From JAEUMD01 sp036768475 (GTDB lineage Bacteria > Pseudomonadota > Alphaproteobacteria > Rhizobiales > Hyphomicrobiaceae), in NCBI GenBank assembly GCA_036768475.1, contig DAIPMW010000013.1:1-64000 (forward strand): a DNA stretch of 64,000 bases, read 5' to 3'. The translations under genes were made by a program, and so were the position numbers. Below the pieces are notes generated by a model that did no database searches, was not told the DNA's origin, and worked only from the letters and a program-made list of their open reading frames with translations. The number at the start of each line of letters is the position of its first letter. Within the stretch, counting starts at the first letter, position 1. Positions 9,614 through 19,157 of this stretch are shown here, piece after piece.

Positions 9614-10978
9614 TCATGTGCGTTCATCGACAGGTACCGAAAGCGTGAATGTTGCTCCACCTTGGTCGTTGTTGGCTGCCGTGAGATTGCCTCCGTGTTT
9701 CAATGCAAGGCCATAACTGACATAAAGACCTAGCCCAGTCCCTTGCCCGATCGGTTTGGTCGTGAAGAACGGCTCAAATATCTTGTCGAAATGATCGGCA
9801 TGGATGCCGGTGCCGTTGTCGCTCACGGAAATCACCAGCATGCCCTGCTTGACTTCAATGGATATTGTGATCTTGGGTTCCGTTTTTCCCGCTAGTACGT
9901 CGACTGCATTCTGTGTGAGGTTGACCACGATCTGGTGGATTGCACCACGTCGCCCCCTGATCTCGAGGACTTCTGGAATATCGAACTCGATGGCGGGCTT
10001 GATTCTCTCTGCCTTGATGACCCAATCGGCTGCCGTGCGCACAAGGCGCGCCACGTCGAACTGCTCGACCGGCTCTTCCTGGTTGCTTGAAAAGCGGCGC
10101 AGATCCTGAACGATGTCGCTTACGCGTTCTGCGCCTTCCAGTGTTCCTTCGACCAACGGCGTGATGTCGCGCAGCACATGGTCGATACGCAGCTTGCGGC
10201 GTAGATCTTCCAGTTCGGGTATGCGCATGTGCGTGTCACATGCGGTGAGGTATCCCTTGATGGCCGCACCATATCTTTTGAGCGCGTGCATGTTGGCGAA
10301 TACGAAGCTGATTGGATTGTTGAGTTCATGAGCCACCCCAGCGACAAGGCGACCGAGTGCGGCCATCTTCTCCGAAACGACCAACTGCTGTTGCGTCTGG
10401 GTCAGGCGCTGGTGTGCCTCGTCGAGCTCCCGATAGGCACGACGCAACTCGCCAACCGGACGGCCAACGAGCACGATGCCGACCAGCCGGCCTTTGTGGT
10501 CGTGCCGCGGCGTGCAATTCATTGCAAGTGGCGCACCGCTTCCCGACGCTGTCTTCAGCGTGACCTCGCAATCCGCCAGGTGCTGCCTGGATCTGATCTT
10601 ACCGCGAAATTTCTCGACCGGGTCGAACGTCGTTGACTCAAACAGATCGGCAAGCTGGCGGCCGATAAGTTGATCGTGCCCAAGTCCGGTGACCGTCTCC
10701 AGTGCATTGTTAACACGCTGGATGTTGCCTTCGATGTCGCAGACGATGAGAACATCGGTCATTGCCGAAAGCACTGAGTCGATGAAAGCCTGAGCTTCCT
10801 CGAGCATCGCATTCTTGGATTCGAGTTGCGTCTGGGACTGGACCAGATCACCATAGACCTCATCCATCTTCTGGATGACGTCAATCCAGGCGTCTTCGGT
10901 ATTCGCAGGCGCTTCGGTTAACGCAGCCAGGGGTCTGCGTTTCGTCTCCATCCGATTATTAGGAGCATCGTGCAGCAT
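9614..10978 (-). CDS. hupT: PAS-domain histidine kinase HupT/HoxJ
   Basis: 454 residues: an N-terminal coiled-coil segment, a PAS domain (about 65-175), a HisKA box with phosphoacceptor H217 in GVAHELNNP, and a C-terminal ATPase domain with VVNLTQNAVDVL (N box), VSDNGTGI and TGLGLYVSYGLALKHGG. No transmembrane segment is visible, fitting a cytoplasmic kinase that works with the soluble HupUV sensor encoded just downstream. In Rhodobacter and Ralstonia the orthologue is held in check by H2-bound HupUV/HoxBC and controls the response regulator encoded upstream here. A second possible start lies at 10951; 10978 is kept because AGG lies near it. Confidence 0.93.
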   Translation of the reverse strand: MLHDAPNNRMETKRRPLAALTEAPANTEDAWIDVIQKMDEVYGDLVQSQTQLESKNAMLEEAQAFIDSVLSAMTDVLIVCDIEGNIQRVNNALETVTGLGHDQLIGRQLADLFESTTFDPVEKFRGKIRSRQHLADCEVTLKTASGSGAPLAMNCTPRHDHKGRLVGIVLVGRPVGELRRAYRELDEAHQRLTQTQQQLVVSEKMAALGRLVAGVAHELNNPISFVFANMHALKRYGAAIKGYLTACDTHMRIPELEDLRRKLRIDHVLRDITPLVEGTLEGAERVSDIVQDLRRFSSNQEEPVEQFDVARLVRTAADWVIKAERIKPAIEFDIPEVLEIRGRRGAIHQIVVNLTQNAVDVLAGKTEPKITISIEVKQGMLVISVSDNGTGIHADHFDKIFEPFFTTKPIGQGTGLGLYVSYGLALKHGGNLTAANNDQGGATFTLSVPVDERT

Positions 10979-11005
10979 TCGAGGAAACCTCAGGTGGATG
11001 CGCTG

Positions 11006-12493
11006 TCAGCTTGCCGAGCCCGATGACCTTCGCGTTGGGAGCGCGCGCACGTTTTCAAGGCCGTAGCGCTCCAGCTTGCCCCGGAGCCCAACCCTTGACA
11101 AGCCAAGTTCTTTTGCAGCCTTCGATTTATTCCAACGGTGCCTGATCAGCGTTTCGCGAATGATGCGCTGTTCAAGCGCTGCAATGCGGTCTCTGAGCGA
11201 GCCGTCGAGACCGACGACGTCATCATCGCCTCTCTCATCTTCGAACGATGCGGCCATCAAGATGTGGCGGGATACGAGATCAGCCCCAAGCTCCCGGTTG
11301 GGTTGTGCCACAATGAGCATGTGCAGGATTTCATTTTGCAGCTCGCGGATGTTCCCGGGCCACGCGTAGCGCTGAAGACATTCGATGGCCTCATCCGTTA
11401 TGCCGATGACGGGTTTCCCTAGTTTTGCGCTCGCTCTCTCGACGAGTGTGCGGGCCAGAACAGGCATATCGCAGGTTCGATCTTTCAGCGGCGGCAATTC
11501 GATGATGATGCCAGCCAGGCGATAGTAGAGGTCGGCGCGAAAGCGACCCCCGCGTACTTCCTCTTCCAGAACGCGGTTGGTTGCCGCAATGACACGCACG
11601 TCAACCTTGCGGGGCTTTCCACTGCCGACCGGTCGAATCTCACCCTCTTGAAGGACGCGCAGAAGCTTGACCTGGAAGGCGGGTGATATTTCTCCAATCT
11701 CGTCGAGAAACACGGTTCCCCCGTTGGCCCTTTCGAACAGACCCATATGGTCCTCGATAGCGCCGGTGAACGCCCCGCGCTTATGGCCGAACAGTTCGCT
11801 TTCGAGAAGCTGATCGGGTAGGGCGCCGCAGTTCTCCACCACGAACGGCTTGTTCCATCTCAGGCTGCGATAGTGCAACGCGCGCGCAGCAAGCTCCTTG
11901 CCGGTGCCCGATGCGCCAGTCAGCACGATTGGAATATCGTAGGGCGCAACCTGGTGCAGCATTTCGCAGGCTACGCTCATCGGACTATCGTGAGTGCGCA
12001 CGATACCATCGTCAATATCGTATGATCGCTTGAGAGCTTCGCGCCGGTCGCCCACTTTCTTGGTGGCTGCGGCAGGCGCCATCTTCAGCTCGATTGCGAG
12101 CAGTTCATTTTCACGCTGAAGCTCATACAACCTGCAGGCATTCTTCAACGTCATGAGCAGCGAATCTGGATGCCAAGGTTTGGTAATGTACTGGTAGATG
12201 CCGGCTTCGTTTATTCCGTCGATTATGTCGTGCGCGTCGGTATATCCTGAAACAATCATGCGAATAATTTCGGGCCAGCGGCTGCGGACTGTTTTAAGGA
12301 AATCAACTCCGGCTTGATCGGGCATGCGCTGGTCACACAGGACAACCTGCACACATTCATGCTCAAGAATTTCGCTTGCCCGTGCAACGCTGCTCGCCGT
12401 GTGGACCTCGAAGGTCTCTCCGAGAATGCGCTCAAGCGACTCCAGCGATCGAACCTCGTCATCCACAACGAGGATGGTTGGCAGCTCGCTCAT
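11006..12493 (-). CDS. hoxA: sigma-54-dependent response regulator HoxA/HupR
   Basis: 495-residue NtrC-type activator. The receiver domain carries the phosphoacceptor D54 in VLCDQRMPD. The AAA+ domain has Walker A GASGTGKE (193-200), the sigma-54 contact loop GAFTGA (240-245) and FLDEIGEIS. A Fis-type helix-turn-helix sits near the C terminus (WNKSKAAKELGLSRVGLRGKL overlaps it). The start overlaps the hypX stop (ATGA). Two -24/-12 promoters in this locus, before hupS and hupD, are the obvious targets. In Rhodobacter HupR and Ralstonia HoxA the unphosphorylated form activates, so the cognate kinase acts negatively; whether that holds here is inference. Confidence 0.94.
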   Translation of the reverse strand: MSELPTILVVDDEVRSLESLERILGETFEVHTASSVARASEILEHECVQVVLCDQRMPDQAGVDFLKTVRSRWPEIIRMIVSGYTDAHDIIDGINEAGIYQYITKPWHPDSLLMTLKNACRLYELQRENELLAIELKMAPAAATKKVGDRREALKRSYDIDDGIVRTHDSPMSVACEMLHQVAPYDIPIVLTGASGTGKELAARALHYRSLRWNKPFVVENCGALPDQLLESELFGHKRGAFTGAIEDHMGLFERANGGTVFLDEIGEISPAFQVKLLRVLQEGEIRPVGSGKPRKVDVRVIAATNRVLEEEVRGGRFRADLYYRLAGIIIELPPLKDRTCDMPVLARTLVERASAKLGKPVIGITDEAIECLQRYAWPGNIRELQNEILHMLIVAQPNRELGADLVSRHILMAASFEDERGDDDVVGLDGSLRDRIAALEQRIIRETLIRHRWNKSKAAKELGLSRVGLRGKLERYGLENVRALPTRRSSGSAS

Positions 12494-14199
12494 TCTGCGG
12501 CCTCCTTGGTGTTCGCTGCGGCAGATCTGCGCTTGTCCCTGTGATGGGCGATCGTTAGAGGTGTTCGCGACTTTGGCACCTTGTGAACGAAATTGTATCG
12601 CGCGATGTGATAGCTAGGGTCGAAACCGAAAAAGTTGCGGCGCATTCGCGAAAGCTCTTCTTCGCGATAGGTGCGCAGTGGCTTGGTTGCTTCGTCGGTC
12701 TCGCGCTGGCGCGCCTTTGCGGTGAGACGCTCCTCGAAGTGTGGGTCCATCGCCAGTTGCCGTGCTTTCAGTGCAACCTCTGCGTCAAAATCAGATCTTG
12801 TGGATTCGATAATCCGGTTCACGAGCCCGAGCCGGTTGGCTTCTGTAACACCCATTGGAAGTCGGGATTGCATGATACTCTGAACTGAGGCTTCTCCGGC
12901 GAATTTTGGCAGCAGGTAGGTCCACAGCTCCGATCCATACAGATTGCCCATGTCCTTGTAGTGAGGATTGAGAATGACGCCGCGGCGCGCCCAGACCTCG
13001 TCGGCAGCCCGCGCAAGGAATACGCCGCCAGCACCCGCATTCCCGCACAGCGCGGCGATCACAAGGCGGCCTGTCGCGCGAACGATCGATTCAGAAAGGT
13101 CATCGATGGCATTGATATTCTGCCAGGACTGATCGGCTGCGGTGTTTGCAGCCTCGATTTCATTGAGGTCCAATCCGTTCGACCAGAAGTCGGGACCGCC
13201 CATGAGGACAATGACACGGGTCTGGCGATTGAGTGCTGCGTCGAACGCTGTCTTCAGCCTGCTGCACGCTTCCACACCCATCGCCCCGTTGAGGAATGGG
13301 AACCGCAGGAAGCCGACGCGATCGGCCTCCTCAAAGCTTATGTCCGCTGGTCCGGCAGCAAGCGGCAAATGATCCAGGACGTCGGCAAGCACTCTTGCAG
13401 CCGGCAGCTTGATCGCCCCGGCAACGCCAGCGCTGCGCACATGGCCAATCCAGATTGCACCGTCGCGTGTCGCCAGCGCGACAGATGTTTCCGATCGGGC
13501 AATAGGTTGGCCGGCAACCGCACGGCCAGCGGGAAGGTCGGCCTTCGATGCATTGTGAAGATAGACATCGCGGCCACAGATCCGATCGCGTATGCCCGGT
13601 GTCCCATCGGCGGAGGCAATCTTCCGCAGAACCGTTTTAGTGCTGTCGGTTTGCCAATTGATTTCCCGGTCCAACTGGCGAACCGGACCTCGCCATTGCG
13701 CTGGAACGGTGTCTAGCTCCTCATGTCGAGGTGGCAGTTTCTCGTTCCTTTCAAAGCGATCCACCACCTCGCGAATTGCGGAAACCGCTGCTTCGGTAAC
13801 TTCATTGCGATAAAGACTGGACTTGGTTGCGTTGCGCAGAGGGAAGCGCCGGTACGCCCAGACCGGCCCGCCATCCAGTTCATCTGTCGCCTGGAGGACC
13901 GTAACGCCCCAGTCCTGTCTGCCATCCAGAATGGCCCAGTCGAGCGATGCAGGTCCACGGTCGCCAGGGGGACCTGGGTGCACGATGAGACAGATATTCT
14001 CCTGCCAAACCCTGTCCGGAATGGCGCGCTTCAGAAATGGCGCAATGATCAAGTCAGGCTGGAAGAGTTCGGTCGCCTCGATTGTCACCGTGTCGTTGAT
14101 ATCGAACTCGACAGAAACCTCATGACCACGCTCAACCAGCTCGACATAAAGCCGTTGCGTCAAGGAATTGAAGCTGTGACTGAGCAGGAGGATACGCAT
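12490..14199 (-). CDS. hypX: hydrogenase maturation protein HypX/HoxX
   Basis: 569 residues in two parts: an N-terminal formyltransferase-like domain (MRILLLSHSFNSL at the start, HPGPPGDRGPASLDWAI in the middle) and a C-terminal enoyl-CoA hydratase-like domain with an oxyanion-hole segment around LVIAALCGNAGAGGVFLA. HypX makes the CO ligand of the NiFe site from formyl-tetrahydrofolate via formyl-CoA and is found with hydrogenases matured in air. An upstream in-frame start at 14247 would overlap hypE; 14199 begins at the conserved core, four bases after the hypE stop. Its presence supports oxic hydrogenase synthesis. Confidence 0.93.
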   Translation of the reverse strand: MRILLLSHSFNSLTQRLYVELVERGHEVSVEFDINDTVTIEATELFQPDLIIAPFLKRAIPDRVWQENICLIVHPGPPGDRGPASLDWAILDGRQDWGVTVLQATDELDGGPVWAYRRFPLRNATKSSLYRNEVTEAAVSAIREVVDRFERNEKLPPRHEELDTVPAQWRGPVRQLDREINWQTDSTKTVLRKIASADGTPGIRDRICGRDVYLHNASKADLPAGRAVAGQPIARSETSVALATRDGAIWIGHVRSAGVAGAIKLPAARVLADVLDHLPLAAGPADISFEEADRVGFLRFPFLNGAMGVEACSRLKTAFDAALNRQTRVIVLMGGPDFWSNGLDLNEIEAANTAADQSWQNINAIDDLSESIVRATGRLVIAALCGNAGAGGVFLARAADEVWARRGVILNPHYKDMGNLYGSELWTYLLPKFAGEASVQSIMQSRLPMGVTEANRLGLVNRIIESTRSDFDAEVALKARQLAMDPHFEERLTAKARQRETDEATKPLRTYREEELSRMRRNFFGFDPSYHIARYNFVHKVPKSRTPLTIAHHRDKRRSAAANTKEAAE

Positions 14200-14203
14200 C
14201 GTG

Positions 14204-15241
14204 TCAACAAATCCTCGGCAGTTGTTCGCCAGCCAGCCAATCCACAACTCTCGCGCCGCCGAACTTCGTGCGCATCTGGATCATGGCATGCTTGTCTGCG
14301 GTGACGTCTCCAATGATCGCTGCGTCCAGGCCAAGGGGATGGGCGCGCATTACGCCAAGAAGTCGATCCGCTTTGTCCGCAGGGCAGATGGCGATCAGCT
14401 TGCCCTCGTTCGCAACATAGAGCGGATCGAGCCCAAGCAGCTCGCATGCGGCGGCAACATCGGGCCTGATCGGGATGGTTCGTTCGTCAAGAACCATCCC
14501 GACTCGCGATTGCTGAGCGATTTCGTTGAGCGTCGCTCCCAGTCCGCCGCGCGTCGGATCTCGCAGGACGTTGAGGTCCGGCACCGACGCGAGCATGGTG
14601 GCGACAAGGCCGTGAAGCGCGGCTGTGTCCGAACAGATCTCGGTTTCGAACTCCACGTTCTGCCGTTTGGACAGGATCGCAACGCCATGATCGCCGATCG
14701 TTCCTGAAATGATGATCTTGTCGCCGGGCCGTGCTTGATCGCCACTCAGTTTTATACCATCGGGCACAATGCCAAGACCGGTGGTCGTGATGAAGACCCC
14801 GTCACCCTTGCCCTTTTCGACAACCTTGGTATCGCCGGTCGCGATCTGCACGCCAGCTTCGCGGGCGGCTGTCGCCATCGAGACGACGATCCTCTCAAGA
14901 TCGATGAGAGGGAAGCCTTCCTCGAGGATGAAGCCGACGGTGAGGTAAAGCGGCCTTGCGCCCATCATGGCAACGTCATTCACCGTGCCATGAACTGCAA
15001 GGCAACCGATATCGCCGCCCGGGAAAAACAGCGGTGAGATGACATGGCCGTCGGTCGACATCACCACGCGGCCCTGCGGCAGGGAGAGAACCGCGCCATC
15101 GTTTCCTGCGGCAAGATGAGGATTGCCAAGGTGCTTGTGAAACAGGTCGCGGATCAGGCTTGCCATCGCGCGCCCGCCGCTGCCATGCGTCATATCGATG
15201 GTTCGGTTGCCGTTCCCGGTCAATGGCTCATAGGCGTTCAT
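14204..15241 (-). CDS. hypE: hydrogenase maturation protein HypE
   Basis: 345-residue member of the PurM/SelD-like ATP-binding family. HypE dehydrates the carbamoyl group received from HypF on its C-terminal cysteine to give thiocyanate, the CN donor. The essential C-terminal PRIC ending is present, with Cys345 as the last residue. Early motifs include THGSGGRAM, AAGNDGAVL and STDGHVISPLFFPGGDIG. The start overlaps the hypD stop (ATGA). Confidence 0.97.
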   Translation of the reverse strand: MNAYEPLTGNGNRTIDMTHGSGGRAMASLIRDLFHKHLGNPHLAAGNDGAVLSLPQGRVVMSTDGHVISPLFFPGGDIGCLAVHGTVNDVAMMGARPLYLTVGFILEEGFPLIDLERIVVSMATAAREAGVQIATGDTKVVEKGKGDGVFITTTGLGIVPDGIKLSGDQARPGDKIIISGTIGDHGVAILSKRQNVEFETEICSDTAALHGLVATMLASVPDLNVLRDPTRGGLGATLNEIAQQSRVGMVLDERTIPIRPDVAAACELLGLDPLYVANEGKLIAICPADKADRLLGVMRAHPLGLDAAIIGDVTADKHAMIQMRTKFGGARVVDWLAGEQLPRIC

Positions 15242-16398
15242 GCGGCCGCCTCCTTGAGCCTTGTCTGGTCGTCAGGGGTTGGACGGAGGCGGCCATAGGT
15301 GTAGTAGGCGGCGCACGCTCCCTCCGACGACACCATGCACGAGCCCATCGGATTGTCCGGTGTACACACCGTTCCAAAGAGTTTGCAGTCTGTCGGCTTC
15401 TTGGCGCCGCGAAGGATCGCGGGACATTCGCACGACTTCACCTCTCGAGAGGCCTTCTGCGATAGCTCGAACCGCGCTTCCGCGTCGAACGGGGCATAGT
15501 TTTGGCGGATCTTCAATGAACTGTAAGGAATGGTCCCGAGCCCACGCCACTCGAATTGAGAGCGAAGTTCGAAGACATCCGCAACCAAGGCCTGCGCCTT
15601 GAGGTTGCCCTCAGGTTTGACGACGCGTGTGTATTCATTCTCGACCTCGTGGCGTCCCGCGTTGATCTGCCGGATCAACATGAGTGTCGATTGCATCACA
15701 TCGAGTGGCTCGAATCCTGCGATGACGACAGGCTTCTGGAATTCCTCGGCGAAGAACTCGTAAGGCTGCGAGCCGATGACCGACGACACGTGGGACGGAC
15801 CGAGGAAGCCGTCGATCGTGACGGAGCCCAAATCCCGCACTTCCGGCGATTGCAGGATGTGCTGAATTGCGGCGGGTGTCAGCACGTGGTTACAGAAGAC
15901 GGTGAAATTGGTGAGCCCTTGGCGTTCTGCCTGCAATATCGCCACCGCGGTTGGCGGCGTTGTCGTCTCGAATCCGATCGCAAAGAATACGACCTGCCGG
16001 TCGGGGTTCTCACGCGCGATCTTCAACGCATCCTGAGTCGAGTAAACCATGCGGATGTCGGCTCCATCGGCCTTGGCGCGGATCAGGCTGCGCTGCTTGG
16101 TTCCCGGAACACGCATCATGTCGCCATAGCTGCACACGATTGCATCGTAGCGCTCGGCGAGTTCCACCGCATCGTCGAGCCTGCGCACTGGCAGCACGCA
16201 GACAGGGCAGCCGGGGCCATGAACAAAATGCACATTCTGAGGCATCAGGTCATGCACGCCATAGCGGAAGATGGCATGCGTGTGGCCGCCACAAAACTCC
16301 ATCAGGTGATATGTTCGTCCGGTAGCCGACTCGCGCGCGATCGCACCGGCCAGCTTCTCGGCCAGGTCGTGGCGGCGGAACTCATCGATATATTTCAT
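15238..16398 (-). CDS. hypD: hydrogenase maturation protein HypD
   Basis: 386-residue HypD, the [4Fe-4S] scaffold on which the Fe(CN)2CO unit is built with HypC. Conserved motifs are CGGHTH (C36 to H41) and GPGCPVCV (C64, C67). The C-terminal part carries the cluster cysteines (VKSCECPAILRGAKKPTDC and the CMVSSEGAC region). The start overlaps the hypC stop (ATGA), so hypC, hypD and hypE are translationally coupled. Confidence 0.97.
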   Translation of the reverse strand: MKYIDEFRRHDLAEKLAGAIARESATGRTYHLMEFCGGHTHAIFRYGVHDLMPQNVHFVHGPGCPVCVLPVRRLDDAVELAERYDAIVCSYGDMMRVPGTKQRSLIRAKADGADIRMVYSTQDALKIARENPDRQVVFFAIGFETTTPPTAVAILQAERQGLTNFTVFCNHVLTPAAIQHILQSPEVRDLGSVTIDGFLGPSHVSSVIGSQPYEFFAEEFQKPVVIAGFEPLDVMQSTLMLIRQINAGRHEVENEYTRVVKPEGNLKAQALVADVFELRSQFEWRGLGTIPYSSLKIRQNYAPFDAEARFELSQKASREVKSCECPAILRGAKKPTDCKLFGTVCTPDNPMGSCMVSSEGACAAYYTYGRLRPTPDDQTRLKEAAA

Positions 16399-16649
16399 GC
16401 GTCCGCTCCTTGAAGCTCTTCGATTTCCCCGGCCAGGATGCCGGCTTCGGACATCATGGCCAGCGTGCGATTTGCTTCCGCCTCGCTGACCTTGTGAAGC
16501 GCATAGCCCACGTGCACCAGGACATAGTCGCCGACGGCGACGTCCTCCACGAGTGCCAGCGAAATCTTCTTCTTGACCCCTTCGAGAGCGACGGTCGCCA
16601 TCTCATTTTCTTCTATGGAAATGACACGAGCAGGCAATGCAAGGCACAT
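16395..16649 (-). CDS. hypC: hydrogenase maturation chaperone HypC
   Basis: 84-residue HypC. It begins MCLALPARV, where the N-terminal Cys2 is the essential residue that carries the Fe(CN)2CO unit with HypD and delivers it to the large subunit. The rest is the small OB-like barrel, with VGDYVLVHVGYALHKV. A longer open frame upstream was rejected because the family always starts at MCL. It lies 14 bases after hypB and overlaps hypD. A paralogue (HupF) is encoded at 21413-21724. Confidence 0.95.
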   Translation of the reverse strand: MCLALPARVISIEENEMATVALEGVKKKISLALVEDVAVGDYVLVHVGYALHKVSEAEANRTLAMMSEAGILAGEIEELQGADA

Positions 16650-16663
16650 TGTTCGGTCCTCGG

Positions 16664-17647
16664 TTACTCGGCGGCTCTGGTGACTGGGCGGGAGGCGGAA
16701 CCCTGGTCGATGCATTCCAGGGCCTGCGCAGCCTTGAGCCATGCGATCCACCGTTCGAGGCCCTCACCGCTTCGTGCGGAAACTTCCAGGACTTTGATGG
16801 ATGGCTTGACCCGGCGCATGTTCGCGATGGCCGCCTTCACATCAAAATCAAGGTGCGCAAGAAGGTCGATCTTGTTGAGCAGGACAAGATCTGCAGCGGC
16901 AAACATGTCGGGATACTTGAGCGGCTTGTCTTCGCCTTCGGTGACCGAAAGGATGACGACTTTGCAGGCCTCTCCGAGATCAAAGGCCGCAGGGCAGACG
17001 AGGTTGCCCACGTTCTCAATGAAGAGGATTGTGTCGCGCTCGGGGGCCAGATCCTGCAAGGCATGTCCGACCATGTGTCCGTCGAGGTGGCAGCCCTTAC
17101 CGGTGTTGATCTGGATTGCAGGAACGCCGGTCTCGCGGATTCGCGCAGCGTCGTTGCTCGTCTGCTGATCGCCCTCGATCACCGCGATGGGATTGTCGTT
17201 CTTCAGCCTCTTGATCGTCTCCACCAACAGCGTGGTTTTTCCTGATCCCGGGCTGGACAGGAGGTTGAGCGCCAGAATGGAGCGTGCGCGAAGGAATTCG
17301 CGGTTGGCGGCCGCATAGGCATTGTTCTTGGCGAGGATGTCCTGCTCAACCTGGATTATGCGCGCTTGACTCATGCCGGCAATAGCGACGCCGGCAGGCC
17401 CTGTTCCGTAATGATGATGGCTGCTGTGGTGATGCGCCTGCGCGTGTGCATGGAAATGCTCGTGGTCATCGGCGCGGTGATGATGTTCCCCGCCGTGGTC
17501 ATGGCCGTGGTCATGCCGGTGATCATGTCCGTGACCATGAACATGGGCGTGTTCATGCGTATGGCCATGAGCATGCGAATGCTCACTGGGATCCTGTCTA
17601 CCGTCGATCTTCACATTGCCGTCCGCGCAGCCGCATACCGTGCACAT
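16664..17647 (-). CDS. hypB: GTPase and nickel-binding maturation protein HypB
   Basis: 327-residue HypB, the GTPase that with HypA inserts nickel into the large subunit. The N terminus has the high-affinity metal motif CTVCGC. Residues 23-79 hold 28 histidines in 57 positions, a nickel-storage-like tract seen in rhizobial HypB. The G domain follows with P-loop SSPGSGKTT (131-139), EGDQQT, a zinc/nickel site around KGCHLDGHM and NKIDLL. The ATG at 17647 overlaps the hypA stop (ATGA). An in-frame start at 17791 inside hypA was rejected. Confidence 0.97.
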   Translation of the reverse strand: MCTVCGCADGNVKIDGRQDPSEHSHAHGHTHEHAHVHGHGHDHRHDHGHDHGGEHHHRADDHEHFHAHAQAHHHSSHHHYGTGPAGVAIAGMSQARIIQVEQDILAKNNAYAAANREFLRARSILALNLLSSPGSGKTTLLVETIKRLKNDNPIAVIEGDQQTSNDAARIRETGVPAIQINTGKGCHLDGHMVGHALQDLAPERDTILFIENVGNLVCPAAFDLGEACKVVILSVTEGEDKPLKYPDMFAAADLVLLNKIDLLAHLDFDVKAAIANMRRVKPSIKVLEVSARSGEGLERWIAWLKAAQALECIDQGSASRPVTRAAE

Positions 17648-17988
17648 CAGTTGACCTCCAGCTCTTTGATTCTCAGTTCTTCCCCGGCCGTCACCTGCAA
17701 TTGATGCGAGCCGCATTTGATGCACGCATCGAAACGCTGCTTGATTGGCACCGTGTCGGCGCAGTTCATGCACCAGGCTTCGGCAGGGCAATCGACGATC
17801 TCAAGGTGCGCACCGTCCGCAATTGAGCCGCGCATGACCACTTCGAAGCCGAAGCGGAGCGCTTCAACTTCGACGCCCGACAACGGACCGATTTCCAGGC
17901 AAACCCTTTTGACACGCGAGAACCTGTGTAGTTCGGACTGCGCCTCAAGCGTTTGCCGGATGCTCTCGCAGATGCCTATTTCGTGCAT
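17647..17988 (-). CDS. hypA: nickel metallochaperone HypA
   Basis: 113-residue HypA. It begins MHEIGICESI, with His2 of the nickel site immediately after the initiator. The zinc site is formed by C73/C76 and C89/C92. It works with HypB to load nickel into hydrogenase precursors. Start and stop both overlap neighbours by ATGA (hupK and hypB). Confidence 0.96.
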   Translation of the reverse strand: MHEIGICESIRQTLEAQSELHRFSRVKRVCLEIGPLSGVEVEALRFGFEVVMRGSIADGAHLEIVDCPAEAWCMNCADTVPIKQRFDACIKCGSHQLQVTAGEELRIKELEVN

Positions 17989-19157
17989 CAGTGGACCCTC
18001 ACTGTGTGGCCGACGCAGGGATCAATCGCGTTGACGGTCATCTCCGCAAGCAGGTGCATGTCACCGTCACGAGCAGACGCGATCCGGCGCAACATGCGGG
18101 CTGCCACGCCGTTAGCAGCGAAGTTCCATCTCGTCGGTGGCAGAATACGATAGTTCTCAATGCGGCCGCTCTCCAGAACCGCAACGTGGACAAGCAGACC
18201 GCGCGCCGCCGACACCTCGGCGAGGCCGACATTGGCACCCAGGGTGCGTCCTCTGGCAGGCGGCACGCACCCGTCAATGAGCTGTCGCATGCGGTCGGGC
18301 AACATGGAGAGCTCCACAAGGCGTGCCATCAGGCGCCCCCTCAGTCCGTACCCACGTGTCGCATGTGAGCCATCCCCCGCCAGACGTTGATCGTCGAGAT
18401 GGCGCGCGACGAGCGTTGTTTCGGGTGCTTCGGCTGGCGTGCCCGGCGGCAGTTGGGCTCCGTCCGCTTCTTTGTCCTTCATCCAGCTTCGAACAGCGTT
18501 TTCATCCAGCGGCTGCAGCGGAATTACAGGCGTGGCGCCGGCATCCTCCCAGCCGGCGTCTGAAATGCGCGCAAGAAGACGTGCAGCGGACGTTCGCGAT
18601 GCAACCTGCCAGGATGCCACCGCGGCGCTATCGCATCTGTCGCGCCAGACATTGAGAGGCTCGGCAAAGACAAGGTCCTGCAGCAGCATTTCTGCCCGGT
18701 CGATGACGTCTCTGGAACCTTGATTGTGTGGATGTGCCGATGTCTCCGAGCTGGGCGATAGGGACGTTTCCGGCAACGCTGTCCTGAGGTCGGGCACGAG
18801 ACGCATGAGCGGTTTCAGATGGCGCGCGTCGACGGCTTCGCCAAGGAAGCGCGGCCAGTCGATAGCGATGCGAAGCGCGTTCTCGCGAAGGCTTTCCATC
18901 TCAGTCATGCATTGGCGAGCAGCCAGAACCGCAGCGCTCCGGGTGAGGCCCGTGGCAGCATCGAGGGCATTGCGCGCCGCCTGGGTTTGCGCCATGGCGC
19001 ACAAGGAGAACACGGCGGGCACGATCTCCATCGCAGCTTGAGGGGTCTTGCCGCGCAGCAGGTGATCGATCCGTCCGGGCTGGCTGAATGCCACGCGCAC
19101 GTCTGGCGCGTCGGCAGTTCGCCTTACATCGATCGTTACCCGGCCCTCAAGGTTCAT
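17988..19157 (-). CDS. hupK: hydrogenase accessory protein HupK
   Basis: 389-residue HupK-type protein, a degenerate relative of the hydrogenase large subunit. The C terminus keeps DPCVGHTVRVH, recalling DPCxxCxxH but missing the second cysteine; ILPPTRWNFAANG matches the APTTWNFSPRD-type segment of true large subunits. Members are thought to act as a scaffold during NiFe cofactor assembly. The start is placed at the ATG at 19157, which overlaps the hupJ stop and follows GAGAGAGGG. The start at 19235 would lie inside hupJ. Confidence 0.88.
   Translation of the reverse strand: MNLEGRVTIDVRRTADAPDVRVAFSQPGRIDHLLRGKTPQAAMEIVPAVFSLCAMAQTQAARNALDAATGLTRSAAVLAARQCMTEMESLRENALRIAIDWPRFLGEAVDARHLKPLMRLVPDLRTALPETSLSPSSETSAHPHNQGSRDVIDRAEMLLQDLVFAEPLNVWRDRCDSAAVASWQVASRTSAARLLARISDAGWEDAGATPVIPLQPLDENAVRSWMKDKEADGAQLPPGTPAEAPETTLVARHLDDQRLAGDGSHATRGYGLRGRLMARLVELSMLPDRMRQLIDGCVPPARGRTLGANVGLAEVSAARGLLVHVAVLESGRIENYRILPPTRWNFAANGVAARMLRRIASARDGDMHLLAEMTVNAIDPCVGHTVRVH

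Noticed and set aside
17440..17590. Dense CAT/ATG short repeats suggesting a tandem repeat array
   Set aside because: This is the coding sequence for the histidine-rich tract of HypB.
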